Positions 1 through 11,202 of a stretch of DNA of 64,000 nucleotides are shown piece after piece (position 1 is the first letter of the stretch; every line of letters begins with the position of its first letter). Made by a program: the position numbers and the translations under genes. The DNA lies in assembly GCA_951799425.1 (NCBI GenBank), contig OX637397.1, positions 8,175,001 to 8,239,000 of the forward strand, given 5' to 3'. This DNA is from Ilex aquifolium (Eukaryota > Streptophyta > Magnoliopsida > Aquifoliales > Aquifoliaceae). Below the pieces are notes generated by a model, which saw only the letters and a list, made by a program, of their open reading frames with translations, did no database searches and was not told the DNA's origin.

Positions 1-314
1 AACAGATTGAGACGACTTAATAGCAACTATCTAACTATTCTGATGGGGCTTGCGACTTCTCCTCAACGGGTGAGACCGTTGAGGTGCTCTCCATGAGACT
101 CGCTCAAAGGATGAGGAAGGTTGACCGCTTTCAAGGTGGTGGAGGTGAGGGTCTTGAGTGCTCCCTTGCGGTCTTGCATGCTCCCTTGATGTAGTTGCTG
201 ATGTAGCTCCTCCTAATGAGCTTGACTGGACGTGGACCACTTTGGGCGCTGGATCTCTTGGAGTTGGGCCTTTGAGCTTGTAACATGAGTTGAGCTCTTG
301 GGCTTGGCCTATCA
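1..314 (-). repeat. 3' LTR, partial (window edge)
   Basis: This direct repeat of 3558-3871 has no net length difference and scattered substitutions. It ends at CCTATCA, next to the polypurine tract. The remaining roughly 276 bp of this LTR would lie before the window. Confidence 0.85.
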
Positions 315-326
315 TTTGCCCCTCAA
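315..326 (-). other. Polypurine tract
   Basis: On the minus strand GAGGGGCAAA lies immediately before the LTR start TGATAGG. This is the expected position and composition for plus-strand priming in an LTR retrotransposon, and it fixes the element orientation. Confidence 0.7.
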
Positions 327-436
327 ATGCCCTGTGTCCAATAGAACTTGGAGAGGAGGGCATTCGGTTGAATTTGAATTTTCGGCTAACCGGCATAACT
401 GGAAAAACTTCGGGAGGCCAAAACCTGTGCTTTTAG

Positions 437-830
437 GCATTTTTTGAGCTTTCAACAACATCAGTCACAGCCAAAGGATGTGAGTCTTGTAGAGCTCTCC
501 AAGAGCTTCGATTTGATATATTATAAGCCTCATTTGGAGTTACGGAGCAAAATTTACGGTCAAAATAGCGAGCAGGGAGCCAGGCGCGTGATTTGGGCAA
601 GCAGACAACCTCTGGGCGAGCTGGAAGTGTCCTGGGCGAGCTGGAAATGTCCTGGGCGAGCAGAATTTTTTTTTTTGAAAAAACATCGGGAGGCCAAAAC
701 AGCTGTTTCTGAGTTTTTTTTGGACTTTTTACAGCATCAATCATAGCCAAAGGCTGTAAGTCTTATAGAGCTCGTCAAGAGTTTCGATTTGATATATTAT
801 AAGTCCCGTTTGGAGCACCTTGGGCGAGCC
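437..830. repeat. Internal direct repeat of the LARD body, 274-bp spacing
   Basis: About 110 bp around 450-550 (CAACAACATCAGTCACAGCC ... GATATATTATAAGCC) recurs at about 725-825 with substitutions. The intervening and following DNA (600-1060) holds many short GGGCGAGC repeats. The region is non-coding and belongs to the retrotransposon interior. Confidence 0.75.
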
Positions 831-1471
831 TGAGCTGCCTTGGGCGAGCTTGGGGCTGTCTTGGCTCTCTTGGGCAAGCAGGAGGCTTTGGTTGAGCAGC
901 TTGGGCGCTTTGTCCGAGCGATGGAGAAAATCGACGAGCAAAGGGATGACTTGGGCGCTAATTCACGCAGTCTAGGTGATTAGCCTGCTCGCATAAGGGG
1001 GGAGGTCCGGCATGGAAATGGGCGAGCAGCCCAACTGGCCTGGAGAGGAGATGGGCGAGCAGCCCAAAGGTGCGCAGCACTGGGCGGTTTGGGGGCTGCT
1101 GTCTGCGCGGGGCGCTGGGTGAGGCGCCCTTGGCACTGGGCAGGACGCGACCGGGCGCTGAGGACTTGCTGGGAGTCATTGGTCAAGCAACCCAGCTGTT
1201 GGGTGCCAATGGAGAGGCCCCGATTGTTGACATTCAATCTAATGTAGTCCCTCGGGGTTGTAGACGACCTGAGTTTCAAGATCTTGCCTAGAGATGACAA
1301 AAATAATATTATTCTAAACATTAAAATATTTAACATGATTACCTAGAGAGAGGTAGGCTGCTTGCGCGAGAGCAAAGACAAAGTTTGAGGTTACTCGTGA
1401 GAGAGTCGTGCCTCTTGAGACCGAGCTTTTGGCGACCCATGAGAGAGTCCTTAAGCTTGAGGTATAAGCGG

Positions 1472-2110
1472 CTTGTTTGAGAACAGTGCAGAGGCCAAGC
1501 TTTTGGCGACCCGCGAGATAGCCACTAAGCTGGATATATAGGCTGCCTGTTTGAGAACAGTGCAGAGGTAGGCCAAGCTTTTTTGGCGACCTGCGAGAGA
1601 GCCGCTAAGCTGGAGTTAGGCTGCCTGTTTGAAAAGAGTGCAGAGGCCAAACTTTTTTGGCGACCCGCAAGAAAGCTGTCAAGCTGGAGATAGATTGCCT
1701 GTTTGAGAACAGTGCAGAGGCCAAGCTTTTTTGGTGAACCGCGAGAGAGCCGCTAAGCTGGAGTTAGGCTGCCTGTTTGAGAAGAGTGCAGAGGCCAAAC
1801 TTTTTTGGCGACCCGCGAGAAAGCCGCCAAGCTGGAGATAGACTGCCTGTTTGAGAACAGTGCAGAGGCCAAGCTTTTTTGGTGAACCGCGAGAGAGCTG
1901 CTAAGCTGGAAATAGGCTGCCTGTTTGAGAACAGTGCAGAGGCCAAGCTTTTTTGGCGACCCGCAAGAGAGCCGCTAAGCTGGAGTTAGGCTGTCTGTTT
2001 GAGAATAGTGCAGAGGCCAAGCTTTTTTGGTGACCCGCGAGAGAGCCGCTAAGCTGGAGTTAGACTGCCTGTTTGAGAACAGTGCAGAGGCAGGTCAATC
2101 TTTTGACGAT
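1472..2110. repeat. 74-bp tandem array, about 9 units
   Basis: Units begin at 1472, 1546, 1624, 1698, 1772, 1846, 1920, 1994 and 2068 with CYTGTTTGAGAA. Spacing is 74 bp except for one 78-bp unit carrying four extra bases. Units at 1624 and 1772, and those at 1698 and 1846, are more alike than neighbours, so a 148-bp pair was duplicated. A degenerate unit precedes the array at about 1400-1470. The array lies inside the retrotransposon between gag and the 3' LTR. Confidence 0.92.
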
Positions 2111-3218
2111 CCGCGAGATGATTCACCTCGCCTAGACTTGTTGATTTCCTCAGCATTCATATATTTTTGAGCTTTTGCCAATAGTTTTGGCATGCTCTTT
2201 GGTGGTCTCTTCATTACTGAAAAGAGGAAACTCGATGAGTAGAGGCCTCCCAGGAAGGCGGTCATGGTGACTTTGTCATTGGGCTCCTCGATTTGGAGGA
2301 CCTCCTCATTAAAATGAGTGAGGTAACTCCTTAGGCTCTCATCCCGATCTTGTTTTATGCTAAGCAGATGGGTGGCAAGTTTCTGTTGGCGGCATCCACC
2401 AATGAACTGTGTCACAAAGGATCTGCTCAGTTCAGCGAAGGAGCCTATGGAGGCCGAGGTGAGTTTGGCGAACCATTGTCGCACTGATCCCTTCAAGGTG
2501 GTTGGGAACACCCTACACATGATCTCGTCGGGGACATTGTGCAGTTGCATTAGAGTTTTGTAAGTTTCGAGGTGGTCTAATGGATCATTGGTTCCATCAA
2601 AGGTCTCCACGAATGGCATTTAAAACTTTTGAGGAAGGGGGTAGTTTGCCACGTCTGGCTTGAAAGGTGTGTCTGTTCGCCTTACTAGGTAGTCCACTGT
2701 CTCGGGTCCCTGTGCCTTCATGACATTGAAAACGTCACCCAGTTGATTTTGTACCTCCTTAATTTTCTCATCCCAATGGTTGGGAGCTCCTCTGGAATGA
2801 TCATGAAAATGGCTCCCATGCTCCATACTTTGTTTTCACCCTCATTGTGTTGGAGATGAGGGTCTTCACCATGTGGTGCAGGAGCTGGAGGAAGAGGAGG
2901 TGAAGGTCCTTCATGGGGAGCTCTCCCATGTTGGGCTCCCAAATGGGCTCCAAATGTGGCGCCCAGATGGGGAGCACCCATGTGGGGAGCTCCTTGACGC
3001 CCAATGCGTGTAGCTCCTCTCACTTGAGGTCCAGGTTGTGCTCTTCCTTGCACAACGAGCATTAGTTGAAAGATCTGTTGGTTCTGGGTCACAAGCTCCT
3101 GCATGGTCTCCAGCATCTGCTGCGTACTTGAGACAGGATTGATTGGGGGAGGAGCAACCTCCTCTTCTCTTGGTTGGTTATCCTCAAGCTGGTTCATCGA
3201 TCGGGTGGTGATCGTCAT
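2095..3218 (-). pseudogene. Ty3/gypsy gag, frameshifted and with an internal stop
   Basis: The reading starts MTITTRSMNQLEDNQPREEE at 3218 and runs through a proline- and glycine-rich spacer. It then shifts frame near 2820 into the frame reading MEHGSHFHDHSRGAPNHWDE. A TAA at 2620-2622 interrupts the phrase PLPQKF*MPFVETFDG, where related gags have a sense codon. The last part (2095-2619) is the well-conserved retrotransposon gag core, with DPLDHLE, WFAKL, FAELSRSFVTQF and SLRSYLTHFNEE. No CCHC zinc knuckle and no protease follow. Gag packages element RNA into virus-like particles. With one frameshift and one stop this copy cannot make a full protein unless recoded, although the core segment alone is an open 174-codon frame. 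Confidence 0.85.
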
Positions 3219-3264
3219 TGATTCAACAGAGAAGGTGTTTAGAAATGAGAATTTTGTCGTTTCC

Positions 3265-3280
3265 CACAGACGCCGCCAAA
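3265..3280 (-). other. Primer-binding site, tRNA-Asp-like
   Basis: On the minus strand TTTGGCGGCGTCTGTGGGAA follows the LTR end. It resembles the TGGCGCCGT... primer sites of plant Ty3/gypsy elements, which pair with the 3' end of tRNA-Asp. One base in the GGCGCC core differs (GGCGGC). Confidence 0.6.
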
Positions 3281-3281
3281 C

Positions 3282-3871
3282 TGATGATGCACAAATTGAC
3301 TTTGCACACCACCTGTCAAGTATGAATAATAAATGCAGTAATTAAAGTAGAGGGAGAGAGAAGACAAGGTTTATAGTGGTTCGATCAACGTGACCTACGT
3401 CCACTTTGAATGGCAAAGGTCGCCGGTATTTCATTAACTCTGGTGAGTAGAGAGAACATATAGTTACAGGCTTAGAGAGGGAGAGGAAATATGGTGCTCT
3501 GTTGAGTGTGATACCCCCCAAGTGTTGGTGGGGCTTACATTTTATAGTCGTCCCCTAACAGATTGGAGCGACTTAATAGCAACTATCCAACTATTCTGGT
3601 GGGGCTTGCAACTTCTCCTCAACGGGTGAGACCGTTGAGGTGCTCTCCATGAGACTCGTTCAAAGGATGAGGAAGGTTGGCTGCTTCCAAGGTGGTGGAG
3701 GTGAGGGTCTTGAGTGCTCCCTTGCTACCTTGAATGCTCCCCTGATGTAGCTGCTGATGTAGCTCCTCCTAATGAGCTTGACTGGACGTGGACCACTTTG
3801 TCGCACTGAATCTCTTGGAGTTGGGCCTTTGGGCTTGTAACATGAGTTGGGCTCTTGGACTTGGCCTATCA
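3282..3871 (-). repeat. 5' LTR
   Basis: About 590 bp. On the plus strand it begins TGATGATGC and ends CCTATCA, giving the TGAT...ATCA inverted ends typical of LTRs. Its last 314 bp (3558-3871) are repeated at 1-314. The distal boundary at 3871 is fixed by comparison with position 314, where similarity between the copies stops. The primer-site side at 3282 is inferred from the TG start next to the primer-binding site. Confidence 0.82.
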
Positions 3872-6433
3872 ACAATCATCAATCTTATTGTAAGGATTTT
3901 AAGTGATAATAATTGGTGACTCAATGGGTAAAGAAAAGGGAGAATTTGAAATAAGAAATAAAAAAAGAGAGTGGACAATATTGCATCGTATGCAAGAAGC
4001 TTAATTTTTAATTTATGAAAGAATCTTTTACTAATATATAAGAAATAGTGTTATTGGTGTCTACAAATTTATCCTAAATTGTTAACTTAATAACGTGACA
4101 GTAAAGATATTAAAATAATATTATTCTAATTAAAATTATTAAATTTATTCTCCCAGATCACATAACTCAACACATTACTTGGTTAATAAATTACTTTAAT
4201 TTTTAAACCCTAATGTGTTATTGAAAAATAGAAATGTCGATAAATTTATACAAATTTTAAGTAGAGATGGAAGACTTTGTACTATAATTACATAAGAAAA
4301 ATATTATATTAAAAATAATTCTAAAAAGATAATAAAAACCTTGAATCGTTGTTGAAAGATTGATCATAAAATTTGAGTTTGACTTTCGAGTCAAACTTAA
4401 TTTTAGAGACGTTTAAGCTTGAGAATGGTGGTTAGATAAGTTTCTTATTATTTTTAGATCAAAATAAGACCACCATTGAATATGTAAGATCGAAAAACTT
4501 TGGGAGAGGTAACATGGGATATATTAGAAGTTTGAAAATATTCTGAAGTTGTAACGCATTTTGGAGAGAATTTGGGTATGAAAAAATTTGATACTACCTT
4601 AGTATTTGGTTCATAAATTTTTACTCCGATATCCAATTGATCTGATTTTTGACAATATAAACTAAACTTCAATGGCTATAAAAAGTGGAGGAATGCTATG
4701 TAACCCAAATATGCAACTCAAATTTGCATCCTAAATGAATGGGGGATCATTAGATCAGTGGGTCTCATTTAAAAAAGTTGATAGGACCCACTCATCCAAC
4801 GGTCCCCTTTCATTTGGTATGCAAATTTGGGTTACAAATTTAGGATACATAGTATTTTCCCTAAAAAGTGTATTTCTTAAAAAATTCTTAAATCGATTTC
4901 TAACTAGGTCAAAATTGAGCCGAAAGTTAGGACAAAAATTCACCGGAATTCGAACGCCAACACCAGAGTTCGAACACCTAACCAGACGTTAAAATTGAGC
5001 CAAATTTAAAGTAAAAACATAGAGGTGGTGGCATGTGAACACATCGCTAAAAAATAGTCCGATCAGATTTTGGGGTTTTCTATGTTTTTCACCTTATAAA
5101 TACCCTAGGGTCACAACATGAAGTGTGTTTACCTATTTTTCAACCACAATAAGCCTAGAAAAGTCTAAGAACAATAAAAAAGAGAAAGAACGGAATAAAA
5201 CACGAAGGTTTAACGCGTAGAAATCACAACACAATACGTTAGGATCAAGATTTATGAAAATTAAGGTAGTAGTTCTTTCTCAAATTTATTCATTGAGATT
5301 ATAGTTAGATCGATTTGTTCTTGGTTTAAAAACATAGTTCTTGACTCATATTCTATATATGTGATAGATCTACACCGTTTTACATTCTTTTTTAAATATA
5401 TGCTTAAATTCTTGAATAAACACATGATTTGCATCTAAAATATATATTTTATATCAAAAAATCATATATTCTTGATTAAAACCCTAGAGCTTGAATATTG
5501 CAAACATGAACGTTTCTTTTTACGATCTCTTACATGCTTTGCTTTAATCATTATTTACTTGAGAATTGTAAAATTATGGATTGTGGTATACATGGACTTT
5601 GTGGAAAAAGTATAAAATTATTTATCTCTTATATGGGTGAATGCGATAAACGTGAATTACACTCGAATTTGTATCGTAAAGTGTTAGGAGTTTTTCTATC
5701 TCGAGAGGGTTTAATGATTGTCTAACACTCATAGGGGGTGGGTTCTTCGCGAGAGTCAAATCACTATTTGTTTACATAGGTTTGAGATGAATAAAGGCTA
5801 AGGGTATAAAAATAATTTTAAAGGCTAAGGGTACAAAAGTAATTTTAAAGTTTTTGTCTAATTCATCAATTAACTTGCTAATTTTAGAACATTAAGGGGA
5901 CAAATAGTTCAATTTTAAACCAGAGGGACCTAATTGAAATAAGACCCAAAATTTAAGGGGAACATTTTATAATTAATCTTAAACTCTAGTCAAAAGATAA
6001 ACAACCTCAAGTTTATTTTTAAATAATTTTTGATCATATACACTTTTGCGGTTCCCTTTTCCACATACAATTGTTTTAATTAATAATTATAACATTGGAT
6101 TTTAAACTCAATTGGATGGACTTTGATGTTTCGATTGGTACGATGAAAAAATAGAAAGATGATAAGTTGGAGGAATAGATAAAATATAATATTTGATAAG
6201 AAAGAAAAATAAGAATCATGAAAAAGTGTATGAATGAACTTTCCTTCCAACTCACCAAAATCAATCTCTACAAATTGAGAGGAAAAATTGATGAAAAATT
6301 AATTATGTGTATTGAAATATATATTATTTGTCTATATATCATTTGATATATACATATATCATATTTATTAATTATATATTATGTATACATTAATTTCATA
6401 TATAGATATAATGATAAAATATATATTTACTAT
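3872..6433. other. AT-rich spacer
   Basis: There is no gene here that I can recognise; the short open frames lack conserved motifs. The stretch includes the foldback MITE at 4691-4860 and a short tandem pair (TTTTAAAGGCTAAGGGTA...) near 5795-5850. Some segments, such as 4930-5240, look like old transposon debris, but I could not define ends. Confidence 0.6.
4691..4860. mobile_element. Foldback MITE, family 1, copy 1
   Basis: A 170-bp imperfect palindrome. The left end GAATGCTATGTAACCCAAAT pairs with the right end, whose reverse complement reads GGAAAATACTATGTATCC. The core contains ATCAGTGGGTC and GACCCACTCATCCAACGG. Two more copies lie at 42660-42807 and 42825-42994. No transposase is encoded. 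I did not find a clear target-site duplication. Confidence 0.75.
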
Positions 6434-6958
6434 ACTAAAAAAAATCGAACATTGAATTTGAACGCGAAATAATCTAGTGTTGAACTCAGACATTTACTAA
6501 ACTGAAAGCCTAAACTCGCCCCATATCACATGTCTGACGGCACTGTACATAGTTCTTAAGCATGAAATAATCAAACAATGAATATAAACATGCATTAAAC
6601 TAAAAATCGTTTAGTCATTTTTACCTAAAATAATCCTCGATTAAAGATTACTCTTAACAAATCCTCCAAGCAAGGACTAAACCAAACCAAACAACAAAAA
6701 AAGTATACCAAAAATTCATCACAAACAATACAAAAGAAAACCCAAACAAAACATTGTAAACAATACAACTCTTCAATAGAAAATGTATTTGTAGATTCAC
6801 CTGTAGCTTTTTATCAAAAAAAGGTGGACTTGTATCTAGAAAATGGACTTGTATCCAGAAAATTTTCGAAACAACTTCCCACTTGAAAATGAACACCTGT
6901 TTTAAGCCATATCATTTACATCTCTCTCTCAAGTGGTTGAAGTTTCTAGGGAGCATCA

Positions 6959-7817
6959 ATGGCTGTGTTCTTGGTGATTTTTGGGATGGTTTTGGTGCTC
7001 TGTATCTACAACACTGCTCTTTTGAGATGGAATGAGCTGAGGTACAGGAAGAAAGGTTTGCTTCCCGGTACCATGGGTTGGCCTGTTTTTGGGGAGACTA
7101 CTGAGTTTCTAAAGCAAGCTCCAAGCTTCATGAAAAACCAGAAAGCAAGGTCAGCCTTCTTTTGAGTTTTGCTTTGGGTAGATTCTTTTGTTTGTAATGG
7201 TATGTAATTGGTTATGGTGCTGTTTGTCTAATAGGTGCTTAATTACGGATAAAGTGTTATATTGCATCATCTAATAGAAGTTCTATCCTTTTACATGATA
7301 TACTGATATGTGATTTTAAGTGGGGCTTTGGGTAGTTATGACTTAAAAAAAACTTGTGCTTGGTTTTCTAGTAACATTGGATTTATAACTTAATGATCTA
7401 TGACTAAACATTGTAGTAGTTTATAACCTAATTTGGTGTAATCTTCTAATGAAATTACTATTCTTCAAATCCCACCTATTAGGCTGCCCTACCTTTGTTT
7501 CCATGGATCCAGAGCTCAACAGATATATCCTCATGAATGAAGCAAAATGACTTGTACTTGGCTATCCACAGTCCATGCTTGACATCTTAGGGGAATGCAA
7601 CATTGCAGCTGTTCATGGTTCCACTCACAAAAACATGAGAGGGTTCTTGCTCATTCATGTTAACCTCTTTGAATTGCTTGCTCTTGTTCATGGTTCCACC
7701 ATGATCAGAGACCAACTTCTGCCAAAAATAGATGAATTCATGATATCCCACCTAAGCAATTGGGACAACAAAATCATTGACATTCAAGAAAAAACCAAAG
7801 AGGTTTGTGTGGAGTAA
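6959..7817 (+). pseudogene. CYP85A: CYP85A (brassinosteroid C-6 oxidase) 5' fragment
   Basis: The first part reads MAVFLVIFGMVLVLCIYNTA, the membrane anchor of the CYP85A family, then the hinge LLPGTMGWPVFGETTEFLKQ and KNQKAR, ending FF* at 7165. After about 320 bp of intron-like DNA, a second exon from about 7483 reads CPTFVSMDPELNRYILMNEA. It meets a TGA where the family has Gly (AKGLVPGY), then continues in frame through PQSMLDILGECNIAAVHGST and RDQLLPKIDEFM to IQEKTKE. It stops at 7817. The oxygen-binding helix, ExxR and the heme-Cys loop are absent. Working enzymes convert 6-deoxocastasterone to castasterone in the ER. This copy is a dead fragment lying antisense in Helitron B. A short segment around HVNLFELLALVHGST looks like a local duplication of the IAAVHGST region. 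Confidence 0.88.
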
Positions 7818-9121
7818 TCAAGTTGTCAACCTAAGCAGAACAAATTCAATCATTTAAAGAATAAACTAAGCAGAAGAAATTCAATCATTTAAAGAACTAT
7901 ATAAAAGCAAAAAAGAAGACCATTCATAGTTGGTAAAGGTAGCTGCTAACTGGGTATGAATATACCAAGCACTAACCCCTGAATAATCCTACAACTTACC
8001 GCATATATCATTATTTGGTCATAAGTTATGCAATATACGTTTAACCCATACTTAAGCTCCAGCTACTTGTTGATAAAGCAATACATTTGATTCCCACCTG
8101 AAAATGAGCGGGCAAAGCAATACCTTTGATTCCCACCTGAAAATGAACACCTGTGTAGAACAAAATGTAAGTATTTTTCTTAGGAATTTTGACAAACATT
8201 TCATGTGCATTACGAAGGGATAGGGAAAGAGAGAGTTCACCAGAGTTGTGTTGGGGCTGGGCTGGTAGAGGGGCAGAGAGAGAAGTTGTTGGGGCTCGGC
8301 TTCTACAATCTGATTGCTCAAATGACCATTTATAGGCAAAAAATAATTTTTATTTTACTAGCAAAATAATCTTGGGTTCCACGGTGTATGTACAACAAGT
8401 TAATGGAGAGAAACTGAAAAACCAGACCTGGAAGCAACCCCATGAGCTGGGAGCTGATCGCAGATGGTGTTTGCGCAGAAGGGAAACATACAAATGCAAA
8501 ATTCGTCATGGAAATAAAAAAAAAAAACCCCCAAAACTACAAACCAAGAATGTAATTCCTCCAAAAAATAAGAAAAATCAAAGAAACAAATAAAACATTA
8601 ATGTAGTTTAACATTGTCAATCAACGCATGTAGACAGGTGCAGTGTCAAAAATAGGCACTTGCATAATTGATCTTCCATGAATTCAGATTCCATTACTCC
8701 CTTAAGAATGATACACAACACAAATCAAAGCTAAACAAACCTTATAAAGAAAAACAAACAAACAAATGTCCCTTAAGAATGATGCACAACACAGATCAAA
8801 GCTCTCAATCTCCATTGAAGTAGCATTAGCTAGCAAATTGGGCCTTAATCACAGGCAGTCTCCAGTATTCGAAATTTAATACATAAGAAAAAAATGAAAA
8901 AAATACGAAATCATTAGAGAGAATGAGATCCAAAACAATCTGCATATAATCGATGAAGCACGGTGTAGTAAAAACAAAAAAAAATTGAAGAACGAACAGG
9001 AACAAAGCTCTCTCAGAACTTTCATTGAACATGTGGTGAGTATGTTTGGTGGAGGAAAGGGTCCCTTTTGGGTCTGATCTTCCCGTGACTGGTAGCAATA
9101 ATCTAGACAGCTTCTGTTTGC
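7818..9121. other. Helitron B interior without recognised gene
   Basis: The region is AT-rich and I recognise no conserved protein here. Around 8070-8155 the phrase TTGATTCCCACCTGAAAATG occurs twice. A similar phrase (CCCACTTGAAAATGAACACC) lies just upstream of the CYP85A fragment at about 6880, so part of that upstream sequence has been copied to the downstream side. Confidence 0.5.
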
Positions 9122-9300
9122 CTTGATTTTCAAATATTGCTTGGGATGCATTGTGTCCACAAAAGTTGGGTCTAAAGGAAGATTTAGTTCCAAATCCTTA
9201 ACATACTTAATCATGCCAGGAAATATCACATTAAACCCCATTGGAGAATACTGATTCTTCTCATTTGTAGACCAACTATTTGACCCAATGAAGTCAAGGC
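9122..9300 (-). pseudogene. Diterpene (kaurene-type) synthase exon fragment
   Basis: From 9300 downward the minus strand, just after an acceptor-like TCAATAG, encodes GLDFIGSNSWSTNEKNQYSP, then MGFNVIFPGMIKYVKDLELN and LPLDPTFVDTMHPKQYLKIK. The SPxGFxxIFPGMIxYAKDLxLNLPL pattern is characteristic of ent-kaurene synthase and related plant diterpene synthases, upstream of the active-site domain. Only this exon is present; neither DxDD nor DDxxD motif is seen nearby. It is interpreted as a gene fragment captured by Helitron B, in the same orientation as the element. It could come from a kaurene synthase or a related specialised synthase. Confidence 0.68.
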
Positions 9301-10644
9301 CTATTGATGAGACGGAAAATGAGAGTTTTCGTTGATTTATGATATAGAGACAAAGAGAGAGAACATACCTCATTTTCAGGAAAACACGGGCTTTGAGGAC
9401 AATCCCTAGACTGCACCATAAAGAAGTGAAATAAAACTTAGTTGAGTCGAAACAGAAAGAGGGGAGGGGAGGGGATGGTGTTTGCGCAGAAGAAGGGGGA
9501 AACTCTACACTGTCACACAAATAGTTAAGCACCAAAATAAATAATCAAAGAAGAAGAAACATAATAGAAAACTCAGAGCCATGAAACAAATTTAATATGT
9601 AAATTCAGACAATAATTCTATCAAACAGAAACCACCCAAGTATCAATAATCAACAAAAGTCCAGAATAAAAAGGGGGAAACTAAAAAAAAACAACAAAAT
9701 ATAGATGCTTTCTTTGAAGTAAAAAAATACCTGAAACCCACTGAATGCCATCAAGCTTGCCCTAATCGAAACAATAAAACCATAGGTTTTGTACAATTAA
9801 AATCAGAGAAGTGTTCAGGTGAATCAACAAAGCAGCTGAGGCAGAGAGGGAGAGGAGATGAATAGAGAAAGGAAACATACCTGGGTAGCGTCGAAGGCGA
9901 TGAGTCAGAGTCATCGTGGCTGTTGGTGGCATCGTGGTTGTTGTTGGCGGCTTGGCTGTGATGATGCAGAGAGGGTGTAGAGAGTGATGAGGGATAAGAA
10001 TGAGGAAGAAGAGAGGGATAGATAAGAAATAGAGACGTGAGATTAGGGTAGAGAAGGGGGAAAGATTTGTGATGGATTTCATGTGATAGAAGCGTGATAG
10101 ATTAGGAGAGAGAGAGAAGCGTGAGAGAGAGAGAGTGTGAGAGAGAGGCAGAAGTGAGAGAAAGGGCATGAGAGAGAGAGACACGTGAGAGATAGGCTTT
10201 TTCATGGGCGGGAAAAAAAAAATTAGGACTAATCGTAGACCATTGGATCAAATTTTTTGAGATGATCTGAACCGTCTTTTGTTTCAAAATGATCTGGACC
10301 TCTCTTTGTCTTTTGGATTCAAACTTCGCTCTACTTTATTATATAGATAGCGATAACCCGTGCCTGAAGGCACGATGCAACTAAAAAAAATCAAACATTG
10401 AATTTGAACGCGAAATAATCAAGCACTGAAGTCGGACACGTTACTATGTTATTTAATGTATCAAGACAGCATGCACGTACTATGGTATTTCAGCTGTGCT
10501 AAGAATACAAAATAACATTTAAAAGTGGCAGAGATCACCAAGCTGATTATTCGGGTCCTATTGCCCTTTCATTAATGTGTCCAGTAGTGAGAGATAAAAT
10601 ACATAAAAATGTTGCTCTTAAGTACAAAAAGAGGAGACCTGAAC

Positions 10645-10747
10645 CTTTTGGGGAATATGGATGAAGGAGCCTTCCAGACACTCCAGATGCACCTCCATCG
10701 ATGCCAACTTCATCATAGATGTCAATCCAAAGATCCTTAATACTGTG
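10645..10747 (-). pseudogene. FAD-dependent oxidoreductase, captured exon b
   Basis: Bounded by an acceptor TTTTGCAG and a donor GGTTCAGG, the minus strand encodes HSIKDLWIDIYDEVGIDGG then ASGVSGRLLHPYSPK. The IDIYDE strand followed by GGGASG.SGGLLHPYSPK is the part of the DAO-type FAD oxidoreductase fold that follows the dinucleotide-binding GxGxxG. It continues, in phase 0, from exon a at 11780-11837. The protein to which it belongs would bind FAD through its Rossmann fold. Only this N-terminal segment is present, so it is a fragment captured by Helitron A. Confidence 0.7.
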
Positions 10748-11202
10748 CTGCAAAAGTAAGTTCCCAACACACAAATTGGCAAAAAAAAAAAAAAAGGTAA
10801 AAAACACATATAACATCAATTCGTATATGCACAAAGATGGCCTCACTGCCTAAAGGTCCGTTGCAATTGGAAAAAACTGCATCCACAGTCATGGTCATTG
10901 ACAGAAGTTGAACAACCAAAAATATTGGATGCACCAAACAGTCCAATTTAACAATAAATTAAAAAAATTGGAGACAGAATTCAATTGAAGTTAGAAGCAG
11001 GCATTCAAAAAATTCCATGCAAAACCCTTCAGTTAGCTCCTAAAAAGGGGCACCATGGCACATTCAAAACTATACCAGAATGTTACATATATTGGGCATT
11101 GGTAAGACTTACTCCACCCTATGGTTCAACACCAGTCAAAAAAATTCAGAAAAACATGTCCAATGGCTGACTATACAAAACCACTAAAATCTATGACAAC
11201 TG

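Larger units (their letters stand above)
1..3871 (-). mobile_element. Gag-only LTR retrotransposon (TR-GAG/LARD type), 3' LTR cut by window edge
   Basis: The element reads on the minus strand. The right LTR (3282-3871) is the 5' LTR. The left copy (1-314) matches 3558-3871 base for base in length and is the 3' LTR, truncated by the window start. A tRNA-Asp-like primer site follows the 5' LTR, and a polypurine tract sits directly against the 3' LTR. Between them lies a broken gag (2095-3218) and about 1.8 kb of non-coding repeats. No protease, reverse transcriptase, RNase H or integrase is visible, so the element would depend on enzymes from another Ty3/gypsy element. The two LTRs differ at several sites, so the insertion is not very recent. 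The target-site duplication cannot be checked because the left end is missing. Confidence 0.88.
6434..10347 (-). mobile_element. Helitron B, non-autonomous, 3' hairpin end missing
   Basis: The 5' terminus on the minus strand is TCTATATAATAAAGTAGAGC at 10347, the same as in the two neighbouring elements. Its left limit is set by a stretch at 6434-6495 that matches the 3' subterminal sequence of element A (10378-10440, AACATTGAATTTGAACGCGA). The last ~30 bp with hairpin and CTRR end are absent, so this end is inferred. It carries a CYP85A fragment and a kaurene-synthase-like exon, and a (GA)-rich 5' block (about 10080-10200) shared with element C. No Rep/helicase is visible. Confidence 0.68.
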
